This document shows, piece by piece, positions 19,730 to 33,044 of a DNA stretch of 64,000 bases. The stretch is taken from assembly GCF_002356115.1 (NCBI RefSeq), contig NZ_AP014836.1, forward strand, positions 1,799,091 to 1,863,090, in the 5' to 3' direction. Both the position numbers and the translations under genes were made by a program. Numbering within the stretch: the first letter of the stretch is position 1; every line of letters starts with the position of its first letter. Source of the stretch: Candidatus Nitrosoglobus terrae. Its GTDB lineage: Bacteria; Pseudomonadota; Gammaproteobacteria; Nitrosococcales; Nitrosococcaceae. The notes under the pieces were generated by a model. That model made no database searches and was not told the DNA's origin. It was given only the letters and a program-made list of their open reading frames with translations.

Positions 19730-20716
19730 ATGATACTAATGAATAAAGATACTATCTGCATCCTAGGAGGTACAGGCTTTGTGGGCCTACAATTAACTGC
19801 CCACTTGGTAAATCAAGGTTATAAAGTACGGGTACTTACCCGGAATCGACAACGGAATCGAGATCTACTCGTTTTACCGGGGCTACAGCTTAGAGAGGTC
19901 AATATATACGATTTAGCTGAGCTTAAATCTCAGTTTAATGATTGTTACGGTGTAGTGAATTTAACCGGAATCCTTAATGAAGGAAAGCGAGAGGGTCATA
20001 GATTTCGCCACGTCCATATCGATTTACCAGAGAAAATAGCTCAAGCTTGCCTTGATACCAGAGTTAAGCGCTTGCTTCATATGAGCGCCCTTAATGCTAA
20101 TGCTGACAAGGGATCCAGTTACTATCTACGCAGCAAAGGCGAAGGAGAGTCCCGTATCCTACCCTTAGCAAAGCAAGGACTCCAAGTGACAATCTTTCGT
20201 CCTTCAGTAATTTTTGGCCCAGAAGATAGCTTCTTTAACCGTTTTGCTACTTTACTTGAAATCTTCCCCTTTATCTTTCCTCTAGCTTGCCCAGATTCTC
20301 GTCTTGCTCCTATCTACGTAGGTGATGTAGTACAAGCGTTTGCTCGTATTCTTACAGATGATAAGTATCACTTTAACCAAAGCTATGAATTATGTGGGCC
20401 TAATACTTACACTCTAAAACAATTAGTTGAGTACACAGCAGCAGTTTTAGGACTTAAGCGTCGAATTATCGGGCTTTCCGACAAACTTAGCCGCCTTCAA
20501 GCCAGTGCCTTAGAGTATCTACCCGGAAATCTTTTCTCTAAAGACAATTATGCCTCTTTACAAACACCTAGTATTTGTCGCCAAAATGAGCTAGATAAAT
20601 TAGATATTAAGCCTACTACTATTGAAGCAGTAGTACCTGAATATTTAGGCCAGCGTAATCAAAAAGCGCGTTATCTTGAACTACGGCGATATGCTCAACG
20701 TAACAAACTTAGCTAG
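19730..20716 (+). CDS. NAD(P)-binding SDR of the NDUFA9-like type
   Basis: 328-residue atypical short-chain dehydrogenase/reductase resembling the complex I accessory protein NDUFA9. Bacterial members bind NAD(P)H and have poorly known roles. The nucleotide motif GGTGFVG is at 13-19. HMSALNANADKGSSYYLRSKGEGE carries the residues at the usual Tyr-x3-Lys position (S-Y-Y-L-R-S-K). RPSVIFGPEDSF follows, and YVGDVVQA is near residue 200. A GGGAG site fits the ATG at 19730 better than the second ATG three codons on. It precedes cca by 21 bp, so the two are probably one operon. Confidence 0.8.
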   Translation: MILMNKDTICILGGTGFVGLQLTAHLVNQGYKVRVLTRNRQRNRDLLVLPGLQLREVNIYDLAELKSQFNDCYGVVNLTGILNEGKREGHRFRHVHIDLPEKIAQACLDTRVKRLLHMSALNANADKGSSYYLRSKGEGESRILPLAKQGLQVTIFRPSVIFGPEDSFFNRFATLLEIFPFIFPLACPDSRLAPIYVGDVVQAFARILTDDKYHFNQSYELCGPNTYTLKQLVEYTAAVLGLKRRIIGLSDKLSRLQASALEYLPGNLFSKDNYASLQTPSICRQNELDKLDIKPTTIEAVVPEYLGQRNQKARYLELRRYAQRNKLS

Positions 20717-20737
20717 CCCAGCGGATTAAAACGCCTC

Positions 20738-21958
20738 ATGGAAGTCTATCTTGTCGGTGGAGCCATTCGGGATCAGCTTCTAGGACGGCCTATTAAAGAA
20801 CGAGATTATGTAATCGTTGATGCTACCCCAGAGGAGCTCGCAATCCAAGGCTATCGTCCGGTAGGAAAAGATTTCCCCGTATTTTTACACCCACAGACTC
20901 AAGAGGAATATGCCTTGGCCCGTACTGAACGCAAGATCGGGCCAGGTTATAAAGGCTTTATAGTTCATGCCGCCCCTGATGTAACATTAAAAGAAGATCT
21001 ACAACGCCGCGATCTCACAATTAATGCTATCGCTCAAACCCCTGACGGTGCACTTATCGATCCCTTTGGGGGACAACAAGATTTAAAGAAAAAAATCTTG
21101 CGACACGTCTCCCCTGCTTTTACCGAAGATCCAGTACGTATCCTTCGCACAGCCCGTTTTGCTGCCCGATTTGATTTCAAAATTGCCCCAGAGACACTAG
21201 TACTTATGCAAAAAATGGTAGCTGCCGGCGAAGCTGATCATTTAGTACCCGAAAGGATATGGAAAGAACTAGAAAAAGCCCTTTCCGAATCCTATCCTTG
21301 GCGATTCTTCCAAACTCTAAGAGCCTGTGGTGCTCTAGTGCGAATATTTCCTGAAATTAACCAACTATTTGGTATTCCGCAACCTAGGCGCTATCATCCA
21401 GAGATTGATACGGGTATCCACGCTTTAAAAGTCTTAGAAATAGCTTCCCGTCTAAGCCAAGATACCCAAATCCGATTTGCTGCTTTAACACATGATCTAG
21501 GAAAAGGAGAGACTCCCTCTCATAAGTGGCCTCATCATTATGATCATGGAATGCGAGGAGCGCTACTAATTCTTAATCTCTCTGAACGCTTACGTATTCC
21601 TAAATCTTATCGAGATTTAGCGACTTGTGTAGCGCGCTATCACGATCTAGTGCATCAAGCTTATAAGCTGCGGCCTAGCGTTCTTCTTAAGCTACTTAAC
21701 GATATTGACGCCTTTCGCCGCCCTCAACGCCTTAATCAACTTTTGCTGGTTTGTGAAGCTGATGCTAGAGGGCGCCCTGGATTTGAGGATTATCCATATC
21801 CCCAGTCTCACTGGCTTCAATCAGTTTTTAGTGAGGCTGTAAAAATAAAAGCTCAACCTTTAGTGGCAAGAGGGCTTCAGAATGAAGCCATTGCTCAAGC
21901 ACTACAACAACAGAGAATTGAGGCCATTAAGCACCTAAACCGTATTTTTATGGATTAG
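20738..21958 (+). CDS. cca: CCA-adding tRNA nucleotidyltransferase with HD domain
   Basis: Adds or repairs the CCA end of tRNAs. 406 residues, close to E. coli Cca. N-terminal class II nucleotidyltransferase head: LVGGAIRDQLLG at 5-16, the metal-binding RDYVIV strand at 22-27, RRDLTINAIA, then the neck and body domains. The C-terminal half has a metal-binding HD phosphohydrolase domain with THDLGKGETP, as in gammaproteobacterial enzymes. Follows the NDUFA9-like gene on the same strand. Confidence 0.96.
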   Translation: MEVYLVGGAIRDQLLGRPIKERDYVIVDATPEELAIQGYRPVGKDFPVFLHPQTQEEYALARTERKIGPGYKGFIVHAAPDVTLKEDLQRRDLTINAIAQTPDGALIDPFGGQQDLKKKILRHVSPAFTEDPVRILRTARFAARFDFKIAPETLVLMQKMVAAGEADHLVPERIWKELEKALSESYPWRFFQTLRACGALVRIFPEINQLFGIPQPRRYHPEIDTGIHALKVLEIASRLSQDTQIRFAALTHDLGKGETPSHKWPHHYDHGMRGALLILNLSERLRIPKSYRDLATCVARYHDLVHQAYKLRPSVLLKLLNDIDAFRRPQRLNQLLLVCEADARGRPGFEDYPYPQSHWLQSVFSEAVKIKAQPLVARGLQNEAIAQALQQQRIEAIKHLNRIFMD

Positions 21959-22010
21959 TAAAATCCTAATTTAATAAAAATAGGAGCATTAGAGGCGTTG
22001 GCCTTTATAT

Positions 22011-22424
22011 TCGGGGTCAACTGCTTACGTACGGGTTGGAGTTATTGGCTTATGTGCGTTCGCTAACTTGGTTTCTGCCAAGCTGCCCACTGTGTTTTTC
22101 CTGCTCTATCGGAGTCTCTATGGTTGCTTGGGTTTGTCAAGCTATCGTTAAGTAGCTGTGCGTCTCCACAGGCTTTACTTCCTGCACCCCTTACAGTAGT
22201 AGCCAAAATGAAGACACCGACCAGATTTTATTATCTCATCGCCGGTCTTCTGACCATACCTTCAAAACCACTTTATTGCGACCTGCAACCCTACCCTAGC
22301 TTAATAGCTTAAGATTGTACAGAAAAACGTCGCAATTAATCCCGTGTTGTTTATCCTCGCGCTCTGCGCTCCGCTACGCAAAATCACTGGGAGCCGTCGC
22401 TCGTCCTTGCCTTCTTTCAAAGAA
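22011..22424 (-). repeat. Dispersed repeat copy R2: internally deleted TnpB-type element
   Basis: Read on the minus strand it runs from a left end (CTTTGAAGGAA-like start, then AGCGCGAGG) shared with the complete tnpB element. Next come a -10 box TACAAT, a short frame ending in VKPVETHSY (TnpB C-terminal-like), and a hairpin CTTGG...CCAAG (22067-22082). It finishes in a right end AAGCAGTTGACCCCG. Most of tnpB is missing. It fills nearly all of the 491-bp gap between cca and purA; the remainder shows nothing. Confidence 0.7.
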
Positions 22425-22449
22425 TCGGCCGCTACCTCTTATTTATTAT

Positions 22450-24925
<2,476 letters not shown>

Positions 24926-25008
24926 TGGTATTACTTAGATTTTTATAGTAAGCGGGGGCAAATAAAGAGCGGCTAAAAAACTCCTCTATCCATATATACA
25001 ATAGTTTT

Positions 25009-25929
25009 TTATTCTAACCCCTTAGATTGAATGGTTATTGATTCAGGCTTAGGCATAGAATCAGAGTTTATATTATTAAAAAACCGAAAAAAATCCCCTT
25101 TAGGTTCAAGAAGCAAAAGATCCTGGCCCTCTTGTGAAAAGATATTACGATAAGCTTCTAGGCTACGATAAAGCGCATAAAATTTTGAATCTTGATTAAA
25201 AGTATCAGCATAAATCTTTGTAGCGATAGCATCTCCAGCACCTCGAATAGTTTCTGATTCCTTCTGAGCATTTGCTAAAATGATAACACGTTGCCTATCT
25301 GCTCCTGAGCGGATTTTCTCAGCAGTTTCAACACCTTGCGAACGTAGCTCCGCCGCCACTCTCTCTCGTTCAGCTTCCATTCGATCATAAACTGAGCTAC
25401 TTACATCCGCGGGCAAATCAATTCGCTTGATACGCACATCCGCAATTGTAATTCCAAATTCTTTAGCCTGATCATTTGCTCGCCTAGCCATAGTTTCCAT
25501 GATAAGGGACCGTTCGCCTGAGATTACCTCTTGAATGGAACGGCGCCCAAACTCACTACGTAAACCATCCTTAATAATTTGAGATAACCGTACAGCAGCC
25601 CGACTTTCATCCCCAGTCATTGACCGATAATACTGAGCAACATCACTAATCCGCCACATTACAAAGGAATCAACAATAACATTTTTCTTTTCAACAGTTA
25701 AGTAACGCTCAGGATCAACGTCTAAAGAAAGAGTCCGGCCATCAAATTTACGCACGGAATTAAAAAATGGAGCTTTAAAATGAAGACCCGGCTCAAAATC
25801 TGAGCGCTCAATCTTACCTAACCATAATAAGAGCACACGCTCTCTTTCATCTACAAAAAAAATACTTTGCAGACCAATCACTAACAAAACTACAAAAAGG
25901 CTAGCCAAAACACCAAAATTTTTACTCAT
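25009..25929 (-). CDS. hflC: HflC, SPFH-domain partner of HflK
   Basis: Inner-membrane, periplasm-facing SPFH/prohibitin protein that with HflK cages and restrains the FtsH protease. 306 residues. One N-terminal membrane segment (LASLFVVLLVIGLQSIFFV), the SPFH/band-7 domain to about 200, and a helical C-terminal part (GVETAEKIRSGADRQR). Shares one base with hflK (TAATG), so the two are coupled. Confidence 0.96.
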   Translation of the reverse strand: MSKNFGVLASLFVVLLVIGLQSIFFVDERERVLLLWLGKIERSDFEPGLHFKAPFFNSVRKFDGRTLSLDVDPERYLTVEKKNVIVDSFVMWRISDVAQYYRSMTGDESRAAVRLSQIIKDGLRSEFGRRSIQEVISGERSLIMETMARRANDQAKEFGITIADVRIKRIDLPADVSSSVYDRMEAERERVAAELRSQGVETAEKIRSGADRQRVIILANAQKESETIRGAGDAIATKIYADTFNQDSKFYALYRSLEAYRNIFSQEGQDLLLLEPKGDFFRFFNNINSDSMPKPESITIQSKGLE

Positions 25930-27167
25930 TAACGTGCCCTCCGATTTCGGCTATGGCTATGGCTATCATCGTTGCTTTGATTTGTATGCTCCTCATTACT
26001 CGATGTATTATTACCATTAGAAGATAATCTATCTAGATCTAAGGAAATAGTATGCCGATCCCTAGAGCCTCCTTCATTCGCCATACGATCAAGGGGCAGA
26101 TAAAAAACATTAGTACCTTTAGGAACATCTACCAATACTTTACGGCTTCGCTCCATGACCTTTTCCATTGCTTCTAAATAAAGCCGCTCTTGAGTAATCT
26201 CTGGTGCTACCTGATACTCTTTCAATATCTGTGCAAAACGAGCTGTCTGACCCTCAGCATGAGCGACAGCTTCGCTCTTATAGCCCTCTGCCTCTTGAAT
26301 TTTACGAAAAGCAGCACCGCGAGCTTTAGGAAGGATATCATTAGAGTAAGCCTCAGCTTGATTTCTTAGTCTCTGCTCATCTTCTCTAGCCTTAATAGCG
26401 TCTGCAAAGGCTGATTGCACCTGTTCTGGTGGCTGAGCATCCTGCATATTAACGCTGGTAATAATTAATCCAGCATTATATTGATCTAAAACCTGCTGGG
26501 CTAATTTTTGCGTCTGCACCATAGTTTCACTACGGCCAGAGGTCAGTACAAAATCCATAGTACTTTTCCCTACAACTTCGCGAAGAGCACTTTCAATAAC
26601 TTGGCGCAAATTAATATCAGCATTACGCACATTAAATAAATAATAGCTTGCATCTTTTATTCGGTACTGAACTGCAATCCGAACATCTACGATATTCTCA
26701 TCTTGGGTTAGCATTAGCGCTTCACTTGGCACTGGGGACCCTGATTGCCCTCTACCTGTCGAGCGGTAGCCAATTTCATAGCTTCGAATCTGAGCTACAT
26801 CAACCAATTCCACTTTTTCAATAGGATAAGGGATATGCCAGTGAGGTCCAGAATCAGTAGTTGTTAAATACTTTCCAAACCGCAGCACCACCCCTTGTTC
26901 AGCAGGCTTAACAATATAAATGCCTGAAAGAAGCCAAGCAATAACAAGAATTAATATTAACAGGGCAATACCCGCAGTCCCGCCCCCTCGGCCTAAAATC
27001 TGAGATCCATTTCCACCCTGCATCCGCTGCCCTCCGCCACCAAATAGCTTATTGAGTTTAGCTCTTAAATTTTGAATAATCTCATCAAGGTCAGGTGGCC
27101 CTTGTTGGTCACTCGTTTTACCCCAAGAGTCTTTATCTTTATTTTCATTCGGCTCATTCCAAGCCAT
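25929..27167 (-). CDS. hflK: HflK, SPFH-domain partner of HflC
   Basis: Partner of HflC in the FtsH-regulating membrane complex. 412 residues. A Gly/Asn-rich cytoplasmic N terminus (GGGGQRMQGGNGS) precedes one membrane helix at about 66-85, then the SPFH domain and a helical region. The C-terminal tail is rich in Asn, Ser and His (SNDDSHSHSRNRR). In relatives hflK follows hflX closely; here a repeat element (R3) of about 310 bp has come between them. Confidence 0.95.
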   Translation of the reverse strand: MAWNEPNENKDKDSWGKTSDQQGPPDLDEIIQNLRAKLNKLFGGGGQRMQGGNGSQILGRGGGTAGIALLILILVIAWLLSGIYIVKPAEQGVVLRFGKYLTTTDSGPHWHIPYPIEKVELVDVAQIRSYEIGYRSTGRGQSGSPVPSEALMLTQDENIVDVRIAVQYRIKDASYYLFNVRNADINLRQVIESALREVVGKSTMDFVLTSGRSETMVQTQKLAQQVLDQYNAGLIITSVNMQDAQPPEQVQSAFADAIKAREDEQRLRNQAEAYSNDILPKARGAAFRKIQEAEGYKSEAVAHAEGQTARFAQILKEYQVAPEITQERLYLEAMEKVMERSRKVLVDVPKGTNVFYLPLDRMANEGGSRDRHTISLDLDRLSSNGNNTSSNEEHTNQSNDDSHSHSRNRRAR

Positions 27168-27206
27168 TAGCCTAGATACTCCAACTGTTGATGTACGTAT
27201 TTAATT

Positions 27207-27519
27207 CGGAGTTGACTGCTTACGTGTCGCAATTATCAGCTTATTTACATTCACCGACTTGGCTCCTGCCAAGTAACTCACTGCATTTTTCCTGCTTCGC
27301 CGAGGCATCTATTGTTATTTAGGCTTTAAACTATCGTCGAACTGTTATGCCTCTCTACAGGCTTTACTCCCCGCGCTCCTCACAGTAGTCTTTCATGGAA
27401 ATTCTATTTTATCATAGGAAAAACGCAAGCCGTCAAAATATTTTTTCTGCCTTCGCGCCCCGCTGCATAACATCGCTAGGGGGTCGTCGCGCATCTTTGC
27501 GCTCCGCGCTCCTTCCAAG
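27207..27519 (-). repeat. Dispersed repeat copy R3: internally deleted TnpB-type element inside the hfl operon
   Basis: On the minus strand: left end with GGAGCGCGGAGCGCAAAG, promoter-like TTGACG (17 bp) GATAAA, an ATG frame of nine codons running into the TnpB tail frame (GARGVKPVERHNSS), then a strong hairpin ACTTGGC...GCCAAGT (27257-27274). It ends in CGGTGAATG and the right end AAGCAGTCAACTCCG. The promoter points at hflK. The remaining parts of the 426-bp hflX-hflK gap show nothing else. Confidence 0.7.
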
Positions 27520-27593
27520 TTATTTAATTAAGCAAACGGGATACACAATTATATTCTACAGGGATAAGCCGTTAATCGGCAAGCTTCATAAAG

Positions 27594-28733
27594 CTAATAT
27601 ATCGACTCTAATCTTCTAAAAGATTCCTTAGCCGGAAAATACTCAATTAATGCTTGCCGTAGCAAATCAATACCCTCTCCATTAAAGGCTGATAGCCATA
27701 TTCGACAGATTCTACCAAAAGAATCCCTTTCTAACCGTGGCTTGCAACCTTCTATCTGATCGATTTTATTGTAAATTTCTAACTGAGGAATCTTTTCTGC
27801 GCCTATCGAGTTAAGGACTTTATTTACTTGAGTGATTAAATCCATACGCTCTTCAGAAAAAGCATCAATTACATGAAGTAACAAAGCTGCGTCCTGAGTT
27901 TCCTCCAATGTTGAACGAAAAGCTTTCACTAAACTATGGGGCAAATTGCGAATAAACCCAACAGTATCGGCTACTACCAAGGACTGAGGTGTTGCTAACC
28001 GTAAACGCCTCAACGTGGGATCTAAAGTTGCAAACAATTTATTATCTGCCAAAACTTGAGCCCCAGTTAAATAATTAAATAAAGTAGACTTACCCGCATT
28101 AGTATAGCCTACTAAAGAGATCGTGGGTATCTGAGCTCTGTATCGTGATCGTCTGCTTTGATCTCGTTGTTTATGCACTCGATCTAATTGTTTATGTAAC
28201 TGACGAATACGATTATTAATCAAACGACGATCAGTTTCTAACTGTGTTTCACCCGGCCCTCGTAGACCAATGCCGCCTTTTTGGCGCTCCAAATGACTCC
28301 AGCCATGCACCAAACGCGTAGACAAATGTTGTAACTGAGCTAACTCTACTTGCAACTTACCTTCATAGGAACGAGCTCTTTGGGAAAAAATATTAAGAAT
28401 AAGCTCCGTTCGATCCAGTACTTGGCATCGTAAAAATTGCTCCAGATTACGCCCTTGGGTTGGGGTTAAATCGTGATTAAATACGATTAAATCTGCCCCT
28501 TTAGCATCAACCCAAGCGCGGATTTCATCCGCTTTACCGCTACCAATAAAATATTTAGGATGAGGTGTGTCCCGTTTTCCAGTAAAAGTAGCTACTATTC
28601 GAGCTCCTGCTGAGCAAACAAGCTCAACAAACTCTGCCTGTCCCTGATAGTACGCAGATTTTTGAAAGATAACATGAACTAAAATCGCGTTATATTTATA
28701 CTGCTGATTATTGTTAGAATACTTAATCAACAA
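27594..28733 (-). CDS. hflX: HflX, ribosome-splitting GTPase
   Basis: GTPase that dissociates stalled or stressed ribosomes. 379 residues from the start used here. N-terminal glycine-rich domain (FIGSGKADEI, GPGETQLETDRR), coiled coil, then the G domain with P-loop GYTNAGKST, switch II DTVGFIRNLP and NKID. No ATG is available upstream of the conserved AILVH segment. TTG at 28733 is the first plausible start, in the same frame as hfq and 60 bp after its stop. The N terminus is therefore short for the family and the start is uncertain. Confidence 0.9.
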   Translation of the reverse strand: MLIKYSNNNQQYKYNAILVHVIFQKSAYYQGQAEFVELVCSAGARIVATFTGKRDTPHPKYFIGSGKADEIRAWVDAKGADLIVFNHDLTPTQGRNLEQFLRCQVLDRTELILNIFSQRARSYEGKLQVELAQLQHLSTRLVHGWSHLERQKGGIGLRGPGETQLETDRRLINNRIRQLHKQLDRVHKQRDQSRRSRYRAQIPTISLVGYTNAGKSTLFNYLTGAQVLADNKLFATLDPTLRRLRLATPQSLVVADTVGFIRNLPHSLVKAFRSTLEETQDAALLLHVIDAFSEERMDLITQVNKVLNSIGAEKIPQLEIYNKIDQIEGCKPRLERDSFGRICRIWLSAFNGEGIDLLRQALIEYFPAKESFRRLESIY

Positions 28734-28790
28734 AGAATACCCACGATCTTTCAGCTCCTCAACTTGTAAGCCACCCTTGATTACAAAAAT

Positions 28791-29057
28791 TTAGCCTTCA
28801 TCAGTAACCTCATCAGGTTGATGGATATTTCCAGCTTCGCTACTAGGTAATTTGACATTACGTATAGGTACTACAGTAGAAATAGCATGCTTATATACCA
28901 TCTGGCTAACAGAGTTTTTTAACAGAATTACAAACTGATCAAAGGACTCTATTTGTCCTTGTAATTTAATTCCATTAACAAGATAAATAGAGACAGGAAC
29001 CCGCTCTTTACGTAGAACATTAAGGAAAGGGTCTTGCAACGACTGCCCACGTGACAT
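28791..29057 (-). CDS. hfq: Hfq RNA chaperone
   Basis: Sm-like hexameric chaperone pairing small RNAs with mRNAs. 88 residues from the ATG at 29057, chosen over an in-frame ATG 11 codons upstream because GAGGAG lies nine bases before it and the protein then begins [13 protein letters not shown] as in the family. Sm1 ([15 protein letters not shown]) and Sm2 with the YKHAIS RNA-binding motif are intact, followed by a short acidic tail. Lies between miaA (272 bp upstream) and hflX. Confidence 0.96.
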   Translation of the reverse strand: MSRGQSLQDPFLNVLRKERVPVSIYLVNGIKLQGQIESFDQFVILLKNSVSQMVYKHAISTVVPIRNVKLPSSEAGNIHQPDEVTDEG

Positions 29058-29362
29058 TGGCCTTTTCTCCTCGTATTTTTTTGTTTTCAATGATAGATAA
29101 GGCCAGAGAGGAGACGTACTAAGCGTCTATCCGGCTTTAAGATAACTCCACTGCAAAATAATAATAATTTTATCACCTGCTTCCTTGGCTATCACATATC
29201 ACCGTTATTTAATAAAAACCTTTATTTCTAAACGCCTTAGATTTTTAGCCTAATCACTAAAAGCTGATGTATTTTATATCAGATTTTTCGTTTTTTTTTC
29301 ACTAATTAGACCATTATATTAAAGTCTAGCATACCCTTCTAGAAACGACAGTTTTAGGAAAA

Positions 29363-30298
29363 TTAAACCAACACCCTATCCAATATCCCCCATATTTCTT
29401 TCTCACGAAGATCTTCTCCTGATTGAATATATATTGCATTATTCTCTCGCCTTAACCACGTCAATTGCCGCTTAGCCATTTGACGGGTAGCACTAATTGC
29501 CCGTTCAACCATAATATCAAAAGAGAATTGACCTTGTAGATAAAGCCACGCCTGACGATAACCAACCGCGCGAATAGAGACTAGCTCTATACTCAAATCA
29601 TGACGCATAAACAATTGCTTCACTTCCTCCAGAAACCCCGCTTCTAGCATAGCCCAGAACCGTCTCTCAATACGTTTATGGAGTAATGATCTGTCTTTAG
29701 GAGCTAAAATAAGTGTGATAACCCGATAGGGTAAAGTAGGTTGCTGGCTATTGGCAGTTAACTCGCTTAAAGGTTTACCCGTTAATTGAAAAACTTCTAA
29801 AGCTCGTTGAATGCGCTGAGGATCATGGCTACTAATACGCTCTGCTGTTACAGGATCCACGTTAGCTAAGTGAAGATATAAAGTATCCCAACCTTTAACC
29901 ATTGCTTCTTGTGCTATAGCCGCCCTAATTTCTGGATTAGCTGGAGGAAGAGAAGACATTCCATACTTTAGAGTATGAAAATATAACATAGTTCCCCCTA
30001 CTAACAGAGGGATACGCCCCTGATCGCTAATAGCCTTCATTAAATTCTGAGCATCGGTATAAAAACGACCCGCTGAATAAGCCTCTACTGGATCAAGAAT
30101 ATCAATTAAGTGATGAGGGTAGCTACGGCGTTGTATCAAGCTTGGTTTGGCAGTGCCAATATCCATCCCACGATATACCTGAGACGAATCAACACTAATA
30201 ATTTCGCAGGGAAAGCGCTCCGCAAGCATTAAAGCAAACTCTGTTTTACCTGCAGCAGTTGGCCCCATGAGAAATATTACTGGAGGCCGATTACGCAT
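29363..30298 (-). CDS. miaA: tRNA dimethylallyltransferase
   Basis: Adds the dimethylallyl group to A37 of tRNAs reading UNN codons. 311 residues: P-loop GPTAAGKT at 12-19, SVDSSQVYRGMDIGTAKP, HLIDILDP, GGTMLYF and the C-terminal RQLTWLR that contacts the anticodon loop. Head of the conserved miaA-hfq-hflX-hflK-hflC block, 66 bp after rho on the same strand. Confidence 0.96.
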   Translation of the reverse strand: MRNRPPVIFLMGPTAAGKTEFALMLAERFPCEIISVDSSQVYRGMDIGTAKPSLIQRRSYPHHLIDILDPVEAYSAGRFYTDAQNLMKAISDQGRIPLLVGGTMLYFHTLKYGMSSLPPANPEIRAAIAQEAMVKGWDTLYLHLANVDPVTAERISSHDPQRIQRALEVFQLTGKPLSELTANSQQPTLPYRVITLILAPKDRSLLHKRIERRFWAMLEAGFLEEVKQLFMRHDLSIELVSIRAVGYRQAWLYLQGQFSFDIMVERAISATRQMAKRQLTWLRRENNAIYIQSGEDLREKEIWGILDRVLV

Positions 30299-30364
30299 AA
30301 TACTAAAAATATAGTACTTTAATACGCTGGTTGCTTAAATTTAAGGATAGGTATAGTAAAGATA

Positions 30365-31621
30365 TCAGCGCTTCATAGAATCAAAAAATGAAGCATTTGT
30401 CTTTGATTCTTTTAGCCGATTAAGTAAAAATTCCATAGCCTCTGCCTCATCCATCGGGGCAAGCAGCTTATGTAAAATCCATGTTTTCTGTAAATTGTCA
30501 GGATCGGTAAGGAGTTCTTCTCGACGAGTACCCGATCGGTTGATATTAATTGCTGGATAGATACGTTTCTCAGCAAGCTTACGCTCAAGGTGAATCTCCA
30601 TATTACCAGTACCCTTAAACTCTTCATAAATCACATCATCCATACGTGATCCGGTATCAATTAGTGCAGTTGCAATTACAGTTAGGCTACCCCCTTCCTC
30701 TAAGTTACGAGCCGCACCAAAAAAGCGCTTTGGCCGCTGTAGAGCATTAGCATCAACACCTCCGGTAAGTACTTTACCAGATGAAGGTATCACCGTATTA
30801 TAGGCACGAGCTAAGCGGGTAATAGAATCTAGTAAAATAACAACATCCCGCCTATGCTCTACTAGCCGTTTAGCTTTTTCAATCACCATTTCTGCAACCT
30901 GAACATGGCGGCTTGCCGGCTCATCAAAAGTACTAGAGATAACTTCTCCCCGCACTGAACGAGCCATCTCCGTAACTTCTTCTGGGCGCTCATCAATAAG
31001 CAAAACAATAAGGTAGCACTCTGGATGATTAGCTGCGATAGATTGGGCAATATTTTGGAGCATAACCGTCTTTCCCGATTTAGGAGAAGAGACAATAAGC
31101 CCTCGTTGCCCTTTACCTATAGGCGCAATTAGATCTATCACTCGCGGAGTAAGATCTTCTGTACTCCCATTACCTCGCTCTAAAACTAAACGCTTATTAG
31201 CAAAAAGTGGGGTTAAGTTTTCAAATAATACTTTGTCCCGAGAATGTTCTGGCGACTCAAGGTTAATACTACTTACTTTAAGTAACGCAAAATAGCGCTC
31301 TCCTTCTTTCGGAGGTCGAATTTTACCTTCAATAGTATCTCCAGTGCGAAGACCAAAACGTCTTATTTGGCTTGGTGAAACATAAATATCATCTGGACCA
31401 GCAAGATAGGAGGCGCTTGCTGAACGAAGAAAACCAAATCCATCTTGGAGTAGCTCTAAAACTCCACTACCGTAGATATCATCGCCGTTTTTTGCGTGAG
31501 CTTTAAGCAATGCAAAAATAAGATCTTGTCGACGTAAACGAGACATCCCCTCCAGTTCGAGGGATTGAGCAATATCTAAAAGCTCAGAAGCGCTTTTTAT
31601 CTTGAGTTCAGTGAGATTCAT
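30365..31621 (-). CDS. rho: Transcription termination factor Rho
   Basis: Hexameric RNA helicase for factor-dependent termination. 418 residues, same length as the E. coli protein. RNA-binding RNP1-like DGFGFLR at 60-66, Walker A SSPKSGKT at 178-185, Walker [16 protein letters not shown], and the Q-loop and R-loop region ([11 protein letters not shown]). No insertion domain. Upstream 276 bp to the tRNA-Ser gene on the other strand, which probably contains the rho leader. Confidence 0.97.
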   Translation of the reverse strand: MNLTELKIKSASELLDIAQSLELEGMSRLRRQDLIFALLKAHAKNGDDIYGSGVLELLQDGFGFLRSASASYLAGPDDIYVSPSQIRRFGLRTGDTIEGKIRPPKEGERYFALLKVSSINLESPEHSRDKVLFENLTPLFANKRLVLERGNGSTEDLTPRVIDLIAPIGKGQRGLIVSSPKSGKTVMLQNIAQSIAANHPECYLIVLLIDERPEEVTEMARSVRGEVISSTFDEPASRHVQVAEMVIEKAKRLVEHRRDVVILLDSITRLARAYNTVIPSSGKVLTGGVDANALQRPKRFFGAARNLEEGGSLTVIATALIDTGSRMDDVIYEEFKGTGNMEIHLERKLAEKRIYPAININRSGTRREELLTDPDNLQKTWILHKLLAPMDEAEAMEFLLNRLKESKTNASFFDSMKR

Positions 31622-31897
31622 GAAAGTTCGTCTAAATGTATAATATAGGGTGAGATAAATATTAAGTGGAAATAGATGCGCAAAATATCCACTTAGCCAA
31701 GAAATATACGAAGCTGCTAAGGATCTTAGGCGGCCTAAATATTAGGAAGTAATACTTAGATAATCCATAAAACTAACTGCTAAAAATGCTTCTACCTAGT
31801 CATATAACTGGGATCTATAATAATAACCTTTACATATCCTATTAATATTAATTGCACCTTGAAACATTCTGAGTTAGTCTTCACAGTTTCCACATTA

Positions 31898-32535
<638 letters not shown>

Positions 32536-32650
32536 GGTGGCTTGTATCGGTCTCCTCGCAACGATACGCTGTAAACCCCGTCAGGCCTGGAAAGGAGCAG
32601 CGGTAGCAGTAAACTCGGGTGCCGAGGTAAGGCTGGTACAAGCCACTACC
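32536..32650 (+). ncRNA. ffs: 4.5S RNA of the signal recognition particle
   Basis: Small bacterial SRP RNA, partner of Ffh. It shows the conserved apical domain GTCAGGCCTGGAAAGGAGCAGC with the GGAA tetraloop, and the opposing AGCAGTAAACTCGGGTGCCG strand. The ends pair as a long hairpin (GGTGGCTTGTA with TACAAGCCAC). Position ahead of dnaX-ybaB-recR is the common gammaproteobacterial order. Confidence 0.92.
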
Positions 32651-32700
32651 TTAATTGTAAGACTCATAATTAATTACATTGAGGAAGCACAAATCCTCTA

Positions 32701-33044
32701 GCGATGTTGCGTAGCGTAATGGAACACAGAGCGCGAGGGTAGATAACATGTGCTGTTAATTGCGTCGTTTTTTCGTATAATCTTCATCGGGCTGCGGCCT
32801 TGAAGGTGTGATCAGAAGACCGGCGATAAGGTAAAACCCCACCGGCACCTCCACTTTGACTATTGCAAGGAGTGCGGAAAGTGAGGCCTGTAGAGGTAAG
32901 TGTACAGCTACTTAACGATAGCTCTGACAAGTCCAACAAATAACCTTAGGGATTCCGATGGAGCAGGAAAAATCCAGCGAGCAACCCAACAGGGTGGGCA
33001 AACGCGCATAAGCTGATAATTGCAACAGGTAAGCAGTTAACTCT
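32701..33044 (+). repeat. Dispersed repeat copy R4: internally deleted TnpB-type element between ffs and dnaX
   Basis: Same layout as R2 but in opposite orientation: left end with GCGTAGCGTAATGG and AGCGCGAGGG, -10 box TATAAT (32776-32781), then AGAAGACCGGCGATAAGG shared with R2. The TnpB-tail frame GVRKVRPVEVSV follows, then a hairpin ACCC-AACA-GGGT (32984-32995) and the right end AAGCAGTTAACTCT. Its promoter points at dnaX. Confidence 0.7.

Noticed and set aside
29260-29305. CTGAT...ATCAG followed by T run between miaA and hfq
   Set aside because: Only five base pairs, and it would act on the plus strand, where there is no gene to terminate.
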